This document shows positions 24,614 to 31,735 of a stretch of 64,000 nucleotides of DNA, one piece after another. Numbering within the stretch: the stretch's first letter is position 1; each line of letters opens with the position of its first letter. The translations under genes and the position numbers were made by a program. This DNA comes from DATARH01 sp963712835 (GTDB lineage Bacteria > Pseudomonadota > Alphaproteobacteria > ATCC43930 > CGMCC-115725), in NCBI GenBank assembly GCA_963712835.1, contig CAVQJJ010000002.1:868001-932000 (forward strand). The letters run 5' to 3'. The notes beneath the pieces are model-generated. The model was given only the letters and a program-made list of their open reading frames with translations. It searched no databases and had not been told where the DNA came from.

Positions 24614-26449
24614 TTAACGTCCCGCCGCGTAGCCCTGCATCACGCGCGGGTCGGCTGCCGCCTTGAGGATGCGGCCTTCCGGCGTCTCTTCGCGGGCGCA
24701 GGCGCCGAGACGGCCGCCGGCCCACTGGGCGCAGACATGCACGCGGTGACCGCGCGCGGCTAGCCCCCGCTTCGTCGCCTCCGGCATCCGCCCTTCGAGC
24801 GCCAGGTGACCGGGATCGGCTTCGCGCGGATAGAACGAGCTCGGCGCGTGCGCGGTGTTGAAGCTCGGGCTGTCGATCAACTCCTGCAAGTTCATGCCGT
24901 GATGCACATGATGCAGGAAAAGCTGCAGCGACCATTGATCCTGGCCGTCGCCGCCCGGCGTGCCGAACGCCATATAAGGCGTGCCTTCCTTGAAGGCGAG
25001 CGTCGGCGACAGCGTGCTGCGCGGCCGCTTGCCGGGCTGCAGGCTCGACGGCGAGTCCTCGTCGAGCCAGGAGATCTGCAGCCGCGTGCCGAGGCCGAAG
25101 CCGAGCTCGGGGATCACCGGCGAGGATTGCAGCCAGCCGCCGCTCGGCGTCGCCGAGACCATGTTGCCCCAGCGGTCGATGACATCGACATGGCAGGTAT
25201 CGCCGGCGACCGCGCCCACCGGGCTCGTCGTCGGCTCGCCGACCCCGGCGTTGAACGTGCTGCCGAGGTTGGCGGTCGTCGGTTCGCCGATCCCCAGCGC
25301 CGGAACCATCGACACGTCGCCCACCAGCACATGCGGCTGCCGGCCATCGGGACTCCCCGGCCGCAGCTCGATCGAGGCACGGTCGCCGACCAGCTTGCGC
25401 CGCGCGTCGTTGTAGGCGGGGCTCAACAGCGTCTGCATCGGCACGTCGACGAAGTCCGGATCGCCGTACCACGCCTCGCGATCAAGGAAGGCGAGCTTCG
25501 CACATTCGGTAACGGTGTGGACGAAGTCCGGCCCGGTCGGGTCGGTGTCGTCGAGTTCGAACCCGGCGAGCAGCGCCAGCTGCTGAAGCAACACCGGACC
25601 CTGGCTCCACGGCCCGCCCTTGACGACCGTGTAGCCGCGGTAATCGTAGGTCAGCGGCTGCTCGACCGGCGCTTGCCACCGCGCCATGTCGCCGGCGGTC
25701 AAGACGCCGTGATGTCGGCGGCCCGACGAATCGAGCACTTTCTCGTTGCGGCAGAATCTGTCGATCGCCTCGGCGACAAACCCCCGATACCAGGCGTCGC
25801 GGGCGCGATCGATGCGCTTTTCGCGGTCGCCGCCGCCGGCTTCGCTCTCGGCGAGGACGCGCTTGTAGGTCGCCGCGAGTCCGGGATTGCGAAACAGTGC
25901 ACCGGTCTTCGGCGGCGCGCCGTTCGGGAGATACACCGCGGCCGAACTCGGCCACGCCGAACGGAACATGTCGGCGACCCCGGCGATCGCCGCCGGGATG
26001 CGCCAGGCCAGCGGGTAGCCGTTTTCGGCATAGGAGATCGCCGGACCGATGATGTCGGCGAGCGGTAAGGTGCCGTAGTCGCGCAGCAATCGCATCCAGC
26101 CGTCGAACGCGCCGGGCACGGTCGCGGCGAGCAGGCCGGTGCCGGGCACCAGCTGCAGCCCGAGGCCGCGATAATGCGCGATAGTCGCGCCCTGCGGAGC
26201 CACGCCCTGCCCGCAGATCATGTCGCAGCGCTGGTTCTTCTCGCTCCAGGCCAGGATCGGCGCCTCGCCGAGCGGGCCGTTGAGGTGCGGCTCGACGACC
26301 TGCAAGGTGAACCCCGCCGCCGCCGCCGCGTCGAAGGCGTTGCCGCCTTTCTCCAAGGTCGCCATCGCGACCGCCGTCGCCAACCAATGGGTCGAGGCGA
26401 CAACCCCGAACGTGCCGCGGATTTCCGGACGGGTGGTGAAAGCGGGCAT
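24614..26449 (-). CDS. Gamma-glutamyltransferase family protein (Ntn hydrolase)
   Basis: 611 residues. The start at MPAFTTRPEIRG follows GGAGATCG; three codons upstream would add an unlikely basic tail. GGT precursors cut themselves before a threonine that becomes the nucleophile. Here it is T418 in GDTCHVDVIDRWGNMVSATPS, where the usual Thr-Thr-His or Thr-Ser-His is Thr-Cys-His. The GTPGGDGQ oxyanion region is also present (about residue 510). There is no signal peptide, unlike periplasmic GGT, so it may act in the cytosol on imported gamma-glutamyl compounds. It is transcribed after a DUF3830 gene and before a peptide-type importer. Confidence 0.85.
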   Translation of the reverse strand: MPAFTTRPEIRGTFGVVASTHWLATAVAMATLEKGGNAFDAAAAAGFTLQVVEPHLNGPLGEAPILAWSEKNQRCDMICGQGVAPQGATIAHYRGLGLQLVPGTGLLAATVPGAFDGWMRLLRDYGTLPLADIIGPAISYAENGYPLAWRIPAAIAGVADMFRSAWPSSAAVYLPNGAPPKTGALFRNPGLAATYKRVLAESEAGGGDREKRIDRARDAWYRGFVAEAIDRFCRNEKVLDSSGRRHHGVLTAGDMARWQAPVEQPLTYDYRGYTVVKGGPWSQGPVLLQQLALLAGFELDDTDPTGPDFVHTVTECAKLAFLDREAWYGDPDFVDVPMQTLLSPAYNDARRKLVGDRASIELRPGSPDGRQPHVLVGDVSMVPALGIGEPTTANLGSTFNAGVGEPTTSPVGAVAGDTCHVDVIDRWGNMVSATPSGGWLQSSPVIPELGFGLGTRLQISWLDEDSPSSLQPGKRPRSTLSPTLAFKEGTPYMAFGTPGGDGQDQWSLQLFLHHVHHGMNLQELIDSPSFNTAHAPSSFYPREADPGHLALEGRMPEATKRGLAARGHRVHVCAQWAGGRLGACAREETPEGRILKAAADPRVMQGYAAGR

Positions 26450-26508
26450 CAACGATCTCCGAGATTTGCGCGGCAACAGGTTACGTTAGCCGAGAGTGTT
26501 ACGGCGGA

Positions 26509-26925
26509 TCAAATTCCCGAGAACTCGATCTCCTGCGCGCCCTGCCACAAGGTCAGCTCGCCGAGCGGCCGGAGGTTCTCCAAGCCCTCGACAATGGTGA
26601 GGAACGGATTGCCGGCGAGCTGCCCGGCTTTGCTCGCGAAGTGGCACGCGCCATAGGTCAGCAGGATTTCGGTCTCGCTGATCCCGGCGGGGTGAAAGAG
26701 GATTTGTCCCGGCGCCGGGTAGCTCGTGGCGTTTTCGTGCGGCAGTCCGGGGTTCATGTCGCCAAGCGGGATCCAGCAGGCCTCGCCGCTCCAGCGGACA
26801 TGGATGATGCGCTGTCGATAGGGCAGCACGCTCTTGAACCAGGCGCAGGTCCTGGGCGCCGCTTCCTGGTCGAAGCGCGCGGCGAAACTGTAGGGGCCGG
26901 CGGTGATGCGGATGTCGGTCATCAT
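26509..26925 (-). CDS. DUF3830 family protein (cyclophilin-like fold)
   Basis: 138 residues, beginning ATGATG so either codon may start it. It matches DUF3830, a small beta-barrel family structurally related to cyclophilins, without assigned reaction. Recognisable parts are FDQEAAPRTCAWFKSVLPY, HVRWSGEACWIPLGD and the conserved NATSYPAPGQILFHPAG. DUF3830 genes often sit with amidohydrolase, GGT or ABC-importer genes, as here (ggt follows 59 bases downstream). The ribosome site is weak and touches a palindromic repeat that begins 7 bases upstream. Confidence 0.72.
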   Translation of the reverse strand: MMTDIRITAGPYSFAARFDQEAAPRTCAWFKSVLPYRQRIIHVRWSGEACWIPLGDMNPGLPHENATSYPAPGQILFHPAGISETEILLTYGACHFASKAGQLAGNPFLTIVEGLENLRPLGELTLWQGAQEIEFSGI

Positions 26926-26931
26926 TCTTTC

Positions 26932-27017
26932 GTCATTGCGAGCGGAGCGAAGGAATCTCGTGCCACCTGACCCTCTCTGGCGGGAGATTGCTTCGTCGCT
27001 TTGCTCCTCGCAATGAC
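26932..27017. repeat. 86-base palindromic repeat element, copy 1
   Basis: The element begins GTCATTGCGAG and ends with its exact reverse complement (27007-27017). Inside, GGAATCTCG and GGGAGATTGCTTC form a second, imperfect arm pair. A second copy of the same design and nearly the same length lies at 35340-35427. Both are between divergent genes. The element has no coding capacity and looks like a mobile, non-autonomous palindromic unit of the REP/BIME type. Confidence 0.8.
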
Positions 27018-27094
27018 AACCCCTTGCAAAATCGCTTGGCTAAGACGCGCCGCGCCCCAACAATTCATCGGACAGCAAGACCGGGAGCCAGCCG

Positions 27095-27436
27095 ATGCCG
27101 GTGACGATCTATCACAACCCGCGCTGCAACACGTCGCGCAAGACCTTGGCGCTGTTGCGCGACAAGGGCGTCGAGCCGGAAATCGTCGAATATCTGAAGA
27201 CGCCGTACACGGCGTCGCAACTCAAGACTCTGCTCGGCCAGCTCAATCTGCCGGCGAAATCGATTGTCCGCAGGAAGGAAGCCGCGGCGGCAGGTGTGGA
27301 CGCGGCGACGCTGTCCGAGGACCAGCTCATCACCGCGATGGCCAAGAACCCGATCATCGTCGAGCGGCCAATCGTCGTCTCGGGCGGCAAAGCGGCGCTC
27401 GGCCGGCCGCCCGGGGCGGTGCTGAAAGTGCTCTAA
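27095..27436 (+). CDS. arsC: Arsenate reductase, ArsC/Spx family
   Basis: 113 residues, full length. ArsC reduces arsenate to arsenite with glutathione and glutaredoxin. It shows the thioredoxin-like start IYHNPRCNTSRKTLALL with the catalytic cysteine (NPRCNTS), IVEYLKTPYTASQLKTLL, and the substrate arginine in IVERPIVVSGGKA. The related Spx/YffB proteins lack this HNPRCNTS form, so ArsC is favoured. There is no ars operon around it (no ArsR or ArsB). Its stop codon overlaps the stop of the convergent gcrA. Confidence 0.88.
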   Translation: MPVTIYHNPRCNTSRKTLALLRDKGVEPEIVEYLKTPYTASQLKTLLGQLNLPAKSIVRRKEAAAAGVDAATLSEDQLITAMAKNPIIVERPIVVSGGKAALGRPPGAVLKVL

Positions 27437-27783
27437 GCAGCGTTCGACTTCTGTTCCTTCGGCTTGATGTAGGCGAGTGCCGAGTGGCTCTCGCAATAGG
27501 GCTTGCCGGGCATCGGGCGGCCGCCGCAGAAATGGAAGTCGTCGTCGCCGGGGTGACCGTGCGGCCACATGCAGACGGGGCCGGTGAACTCGAAGACGTT
27601 GCGGCGCGGCGCCGGCTTCTGGGTGATGACGCGCGGCACAAGCCCCAGGCGATGCACCTTGCCGATCACCGCGTTCTTGGTGACCCCGATGCGGCGGCCG
27701 ATCTCGGCTGTGGTTATGCCTTCGTCCCAGAGAAGGGTCAGTTGCTCGATGCGCTCGGACGTCCAGGTGCCTAGGTCTATCAT
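27433..27783 (-). CDS. gcrA: GcrA cell cycle regulator
   Basis: 116 residues, a short form of the Caulobacter protein (173). The start is the ATG directly after GGGGGAC, giving the family N-terminus TWTSERIEQLTLLWDEG, followed by the helix-turn-helix TTAEIGRRIGVTKNAVIGKVHRLGL. The C-terminal half keeps CMWPHGHPGDDDFHFCGG and GKPYCESHSALAY, the cysteine/histidine part that contacts sigma-70 domain 2. GcrA activates promoters carrying methylated GANTC sites together with CcrM. It is placed alone, ending on the stop codon of arsC. Confidence 0.95.
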   Translation of the reverse strand: MIDLGTWTSERIEQLTLLWDEGITTAEIGRRIGVTKNAVIGKVHRLGLVPRVITQKPAPRRNVFEFTGPVCMWPHGHPGDDDFHFCGGRPMPGKPYCESHSALAYIKPKEQKSNAA

Positions 27784-27864
27784 GTCCCCCACCGTATCCT
27801 GTAGGACGGGTCTCACTCCCCACAAAATACGGTAGCACCCTTGTGGCAGGGCACCAATAGGAAA

Positions 27865-28920
27865 CTAAATGTTGTGCACAGGAGATTCGCGACGGTAGCT
27901 CGACACCTTTGACAGATAGGCCGGAGTCGCGCCGATCGGCTGCAATCCTGGGCCAAACAGCCTCGCCAAATCCTCCTTCAGGTAGCTCGCGTAATAAGGC
28001 TCGTGAAAGGCGACGGGGAACCAGTCGAGCATCGCGTCGTAATCCGGCTCGTCGCCGGTCTGCAGCGAATCGATGTAAACCAATTTGCCCTCCGGCTTGA
28101 GCACCCGGCGGATTTCGCCGCCGACCGCCTTGCGCGCGCGCCGCGGCAATTCGTGAAATAGGTAGATGCAAGTCACGATATCGACGCTGGCGTCGGCGAG
28201 CGGCAACGCCTCGGCATTGGCCTCGATCAGCGCCACGCGCGACCACGCTGCGAGTCGCCGGCGCGCCACGTCGAGATACGGCGCGGACAGGTCGATGCCG
28301 GTCACCGCGAGACGCGGGTAGTTGCGCTTCACCTCGGCCAGGAAGGCGCCGGTGCCGCAGGCGATGTCGAGCAGCCGCGCCGAGCGGGCGCCGCCGGGAA
28401 TTTCCAGGAGCGCCTCGCGCAGGGGCACGAGCGCCTGGCGGCGCATCGCCGCCGCGCCGCCGCCGAACAGCACCTCGACCTGGTGGTCGTAGCGCTCGGC
28501 CGAGGCGGCGCTCAAATAGCCGTCGCTCTGAAAATGGAAATGGCGCCGGTAATAGGCCGGGTAGCGCGCGGCTACCGGGTTCTTGATGAGGCTGTCGCCG
28601 GGGCCGCCGTGGCGGCGTGCCTCGACATGGCGCAAGTCGGAGAAGAAATCGACCGCCTCGCGCAATTCGGCGAGCGGGTTGCCGCGCCAACCCTCGGGCG
28701 CGGCGTAAAGCCCAGCCTTGATGTTGCGCCAGTCTTGCTCCAGAAGCTTGCGCAGATCGGCGAGGATGCGCCGGCGGTCGGGCATCGGCCGACCCTTGAA
28801 ACTGTCGGGCAACGGCATCGGTTTCGACAGCCGCGCCGCCAGCAACTTCTGGCCGAAGAACCACGAGACGCGCGCGGCTTGCGCGGTGTCGTAGAGGAGC
28901 TTGTCGAGCCGGGTCGCCAT
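27865..28920 (-). CDS. Class I SAM-dependent methyltransferase
   Basis: 351 residues, starting at MATRLDKLLYDTAQ. The first ~185 residues form an unusual helical N-terminal domain ending in the conserved YPAYYRRHFHFQSDGYLS. The second part is a Rossmann methyltransferase: LLDIACGTGAFLAEV (motif I), GIDLSAPYLDVARRR, NAEALPLADASVDIV and the post-motif LFHELP. The substrate is unknown; the layout resembles methyltransferases that act on small organic molecules. It is divergent from pgk and ends 82 bases from gcrA on the same strand. Confidence 0.85.
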   Translation of the reverse strand: MATRLDKLLYDTAQAARVSWFFGQKLLAARLSKPMPLPDSFKGRPMPDRRRILADLRKLLEQDWRNIKAGLYAAPEGWRGNPLAELREAVDFFSDLRHVEARRHGGPGDSLIKNPVAARYPAYYRRHFHFQSDGYLSAASAERYDHQVEVLFGGGAAAMRRQALVPLREALLEIPGGARSARLLDIACGTGAFLAEVKRNYPRLAVTGIDLSAPYLDVARRRLAAWSRVALIEANAEALPLADASVDIVTCIYLFHELPRRARKAVGGEIRRVLKPEGKLVYIDSLQTGDEPDYDAMLDWFPVAFHEPYYASYLKEDLARLFGPGLQPIGATPAYLSKVSSYRRESPVHNI

Positions 28921-29026
28921 CGCGCAAGCACTTATGTCGGCCGGCGCCGTTTGCAAAGACCTGTTGCTTCGCTTTAATCGCCGTTGGTTTGATCGACTTT
29001 GGCGAATTTCTCGGGAGAAGACGGCG

Positions 29027-30223
29027 ATGCCGCGGTTTCACACGATCGATGATCTCGATGTCGCCGGCAAACGCGTGCTGCTGCGCGCCGATCTCAACGT
29101 GCCGGTCAAGGACGGAAAGGTCACCGATGCGACGCGCATCGAGCGCCTGGCGCCGACCATCGAGGCGCTGATCGCCAAGGGCGCGAAGACCATCGCGATG
29201 TCGCATTTCGGCCGGCCGAAGGGTGTCGACCCGTCGCAATCGCTGAAGCCATTGATCGGGCCGCTGAGCCAGGCGATCGGCGGCAAGCATGTGCAGTTCG
29301 CCAGCGACTGCGTGGGGCCGGAGGCGCAGAAAGTGGTCGATGCGCTGAAGCCCGGCGAGGTGGCGCTGTTGGAAAACCTGCGCTTCCACCCCGAGGAGGA
29401 AAAGAACGATCCGGGTTTCGCGAAGCAGCTCGCGGCGCTCGGCGACGTGTATATCGACGACGCCTTTTCGGCGGCGCACCGCGCGCACGCCTCGATCGAG
29501 GCACTGGCGCATCTCCTGCCCCATGCCGCCGGGAAGCTGATGCAGGCCGAGCTGGAGGCGCTGAGCGCCGCGCTCGAACATCCGCAAAAGCCGGTCATGG
29601 CGCTGGTCGGCGGGTCGAAAGTGTCGACCAAGCTCGACCTGCTCAAGTTCATCATCTCCAAGGTCGACCGGCTGGCGATCGGCGGGGCGATGGCCAACAC
29701 CTTTCTGTTCGCGCAGGGACGCGGGATCGGCCGTTCGCTGTGCGAGAAGGAGATGGCCGACACCGCGCGCGACATCCTCAAGGCGGCGGAGGCGCGCGGC
29801 TGCGAGATCATCCTGCCCGATGACGCGGTGACCGCCGACAAGCTCGAAGCGGGCGTCATGACGCGCACGGTCGGGATCAACGCGGTGCCGAGCGACGCGA
29901 TGATCCTCGATATCGGCCCCGACAGCGTGACGCGCATCGAAGGCGCCCTCGCCCGGTGCAAGACGCTGGTATGGAACGGCCCGGTCGGCGCGTTCGAAGT
30001 GAAGCCGTTCGACCGCGCCACGGTCGCGCTGGCAAAGAAGATTGCGGAGCTGACACAGGCCAAGAAGCTCAACAGCGTCGCCGGCGGCGGCGACACGGTC
30101 GCCGCGCTGGCGGCGGCCGGGGTCGCGGACAGGCTCACCTATGTATCGACCGCGGGCGGCGCGTTCCTCGAATGGCTCGAAGGCAAGGAACTGCCGGGCG
30201 TGGCGGCGCTGAAAGTCGCGTAG
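29027..30223 (+). CDS. pgk: Phosphoglycerate kinase
   Basis: 398 residues, full length, behind GGGAGAAG. It interconverts 1,3-bisphosphoglycerate and 3-phosphoglycerate with ADP/ATP. Motifs: VLLRADLNVPVKDGKV with the substrate-binding arginine, MSHFGRPKG, LLENLRFHPEEEKND, the hinge GGSKVSTKLDLL and the C-terminal VAGGGDTVAAL with TYVSTAGGAFLEWLEG. The usual partners gap and fba are not in the window. The TTTG-rich gap to the divergent methyltransferase should hold its promoter. Confidence 0.98.
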   Translation: MPRFHTIDDLDVAGKRVLLRADLNVPVKDGKVTDATRIERLAPTIEALIAKGAKTIAMSHFGRPKGVDPSQSLKPLIGPLSQAIGGKHVQFASDCVGPEAQKVVDALKPGEVALLENLRFHPEEEKNDPGFAKQLAALGDVYIDDAFSAAHRAHASIEALAHLLPHAAGKLMQAELEALSAALEHPQKPVMALVGGSKVSTKLDLLKFIISKVDRLAIGGAMANTFLFAQGRGIGRSLCEKEMADTARDILKAAEARGCEIILPDDAVTADKLEAGVMTRTVGINAVPSDAMILDIGPDSVTRIEGALARCKTLVWNGPVGAFEVKPFDRATVALAKKIAELTQAKKLNSVAGGGDTVAALAAAGVADRLTYVSTAGGAFLEWLEGKELPGVAALKVA

Positions 30224-30327
30224 CAGCGCTTTGACGAATGAGATGATAGCGGCGAACAGCGGCATGACGGCAACAGGTCTGGTAACGAACAAATAGGGAA
30301 CTTATTCCCGCTGTCAAGGGGTGGCGC

Positions 30328-31011
30328 ATGGACGATATCGGCCTGTTCGAGGCGATGTATTCGGCGCGCTCGATCCGCAGACTGAGCCCGGACTCGGTGC
30401 CGGACGCGCTGATCACCCGCGTGCTCGAAGCGGCGACGCAGGCGCCGTCGGGCGGCAATGCGCAGGATTGGGTGTTCGTCGTCGTGCGCGACCCGGCGCT
30501 GCGCGAAAAGGTCGGCGCGGTCTATCGCAAGGGATCGGATATCGCCGCCAAGGTCTACGCGGCGCGAGGCCAGCCGGCGCATCTCAGCGAGGCGCAATAC
30601 AAGCGGTTCATGACGAGCGGGCAATGGCTGTGGGACCATCTCGCCGAGGCGCCGGTACTGCTCGTCGTGTGCCTCAAGCCCCGCGTGCAGCCAGCGCGAG
30701 AAGCACTGCCGCCCGAGATCGATTACGACGCCGAGCTCGCCTATGCCGACCACATCCGCGGCGCCAGCATCTACCCGGCGGTACAGAACATCCTCTTAGC
30801 CTGCCGCGCGCTCGGCCTCGGCACGGTGCTGACCACCAACCATCTGCGCTGCGAGGCCGAGCTGAAGGCCCTGCTCGGCATTCCCGAGAACGTTTCGACC
30901 TTCGCGCTGATGCCGATCGGCTGGCCGCTACAGAATTTCGGCCCCCTCACCCGCAAACCGGTGCGCGAGGTCGCGTTCGCGGACAGATGGGGCAAGGCGT
31001 GGAAGGATTAA
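30328..31011 (+). CDS. Nitroreductase family protein (FMN)
   Basis: 227 residues behind AAGGGGTGG. The N-terminal SARSIRRLSPDSVP and QAPSGGNAQDWVFVVV bind FMN, and GASIYPAVQNILLACRALGLGT with TTNH forms the dimer and flavin site. Family members reduce nitroaromatics, quinones or dehalogenate with NAD(P)H. The specific substrate is not visible. The gene stands alone between pgk and a convergent small gene. Confidence 0.88.
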   Translation: MDDIGLFEAMYSARSIRRLSPDSVPDALITRVLEAATQAPSGGNAQDWVFVVVRDPALREKVGAVYRKGSDIAAKVYAARGQPAHLSEAQYKRFMTSGQWLWDHLAEAPVLLVVCLKPRVQPAREALPPEIDYDAELAYADHIRGASIYPAVQNILLACRALGLGTVLTTNHLRCEAELKALLGIPENVSTFALMPIGWPLQNFGPLTRKPVREVAFADRWGKAWKD

Positions 31012-31023
31012 TAAACACGCTTC

Positions 31024-31106
31024 TCAAAGGCCGGAATCCATTTACGAGCCGTTCGTGCGATTGAAGAATGGGTCCCGTAAGGCTCACACCCGCGACAAGT
31101 CGCGGG
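31024..31106. repeat. Degenerate palindromic repeats downstream of the nitroreductase gene
   Basis: The stretch 31064-31078 (GAAGAATGGGTCCCG) is identical to one arm of the palindromic element at 35963-36034, and its left side (AAGGCCGGAATCCAT) looks like a decayed other arm. Next to it is a perfect hairpin: CCCGCGA at 31089-31095, loop CAAG, complement at 31100-31106. The region lies between two convergent genes and could end both transcripts. Confidence 0.5.
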
Positions 31107-31150
31107 TTCGCCTAACTTCCGGGGCGACGAAATAAGAAGCACGCGCGCCC

Positions 31151-31642
31151 CTACCGCGCCAGCTTCTTCCATAAATCGGGCGGGTAGCCGCGCGGGTCGG
31201 GAGTGAAGAGCTGGCGGGTGACGGTCGGGGCGCCCTGGCGGCAGGCCCAGTCATCGGCGGGTGGGTGCTCCTGGCCCATGACGACCATGGGGATCACCGC
31301 GGCGTCCGGGTCCATCTTGCAGTAGTCGATCATCGCCTTCGTTGGCTCGCGGCTGATATTGGCCTTGCCGCAGATCGGGCTGTTGAGCTGGGCGCAGACC
31401 CACACCGCATTGTTCATGCAGCGCCAGGCGAAGGCGCCCTCATGAAGCGCGCCGGGGGTGATGTCGAATAATTTCGCCACCTTGTAGTCGGGCAGCGCGC
31501 CGGTGAAGCGGGCGTCCGGCTGGTCGATCGTGCCCACGGCGGCGCAGTAGTCGAAGACGTTCGAGTACGTCTCGGCGGCCTGGGCCGGCGTCCACGCCGC
31601 GACGGCCGCCAGGCAGCACAAAATTATCCACGAGGCTTTCAC
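31151..31642 (-). CDS. Small exported cysteine-rich protein of unknown function
   Basis: 163 residues from a GTG at 31642; the frame stays open to 31723, but that part lies in a palindromic repeat and would add residues before the signal peptide. The signal peptide (ASWIILCCLAAVAAW...AQA-AE) directs export. The mature protein has conserved-looking cysteines (FDYCAAVGTID, WRCMNNAVWVCAQ, SPICGKANIS, DYCKMD, DWACRQG), suggesting several disulfides in the periplasm. It ends with PRGYPPDLWKKLAR. I do not recognise a named family. It follows the M61 peptidase gene by 93 bases on the same strand. Confidence 0.65.
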   Translation of the reverse strand: MKASWIILCCLAAVAAWTPAQAAETYSNVFDYCAAVGTIDQPDARFTGALPDYKVAKLFDITPGALHEGAFAWRCMNNAVWVCAQLNSPICGKANISREPTKAMIDYCKMDPDAAVIPMVVMGQEHPPADDWACRQGAPTVTRQLFTPDPRGYPPDLWKKLAR

Positions 31643-31660
31643 GAGCGCGTCCGTGAAGAC

Positions 31661-31695
31661 GTGGGACGGCCGGGTCAAGGCCGGCCATGACGATG
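31661..31695. repeat. Small GC-rich dyad (REP-like) upstream of the exported protein gene
   Basis: GGCCGG at 31668-31673 pairs with CCGGCC at 31681-31686 across a GTCAAGG loop, with further weak complement outward (ACGTGGGAC / CATGACGAT). It lies 20-50 bases ahead of the GTG start at 31642, so it may be transcribed as part of the leader. Confidence 0.45.
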
Positions 31696-31735
31696 GAGAA
31701 GGCAGTACCGTCGGCGCGTACATGAGCCAATAATG

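Noticed and set aside
27884..27888. GANTC site (GATTC) about 100 bases upstream of gcrA as a GcrA/CcrM operator
   Set aside because: One site at this distance is expected by chance, it lies inside the 3' end of the methyltransferase gene, and no promoter elements fit around it.
27065..30292. A stop-free minus-strand frame of 1075 codons spanning gcrA, the methyltransferase and pgk
   Set aside because: It runs antisense or out of frame to three well-supported genes, its product has Arg/Asp/His-rich composition typical of shadow frames in GC-rich DNA, and no domain is recognisable.
31643..31723. N-terminal extension of the exported protein gene ending at 31151
   Set aside because: The extra codons lie in a palindromic repeat and would place 27 residues ahead of a clear signal peptide; the GTG at 31642 is the better start.
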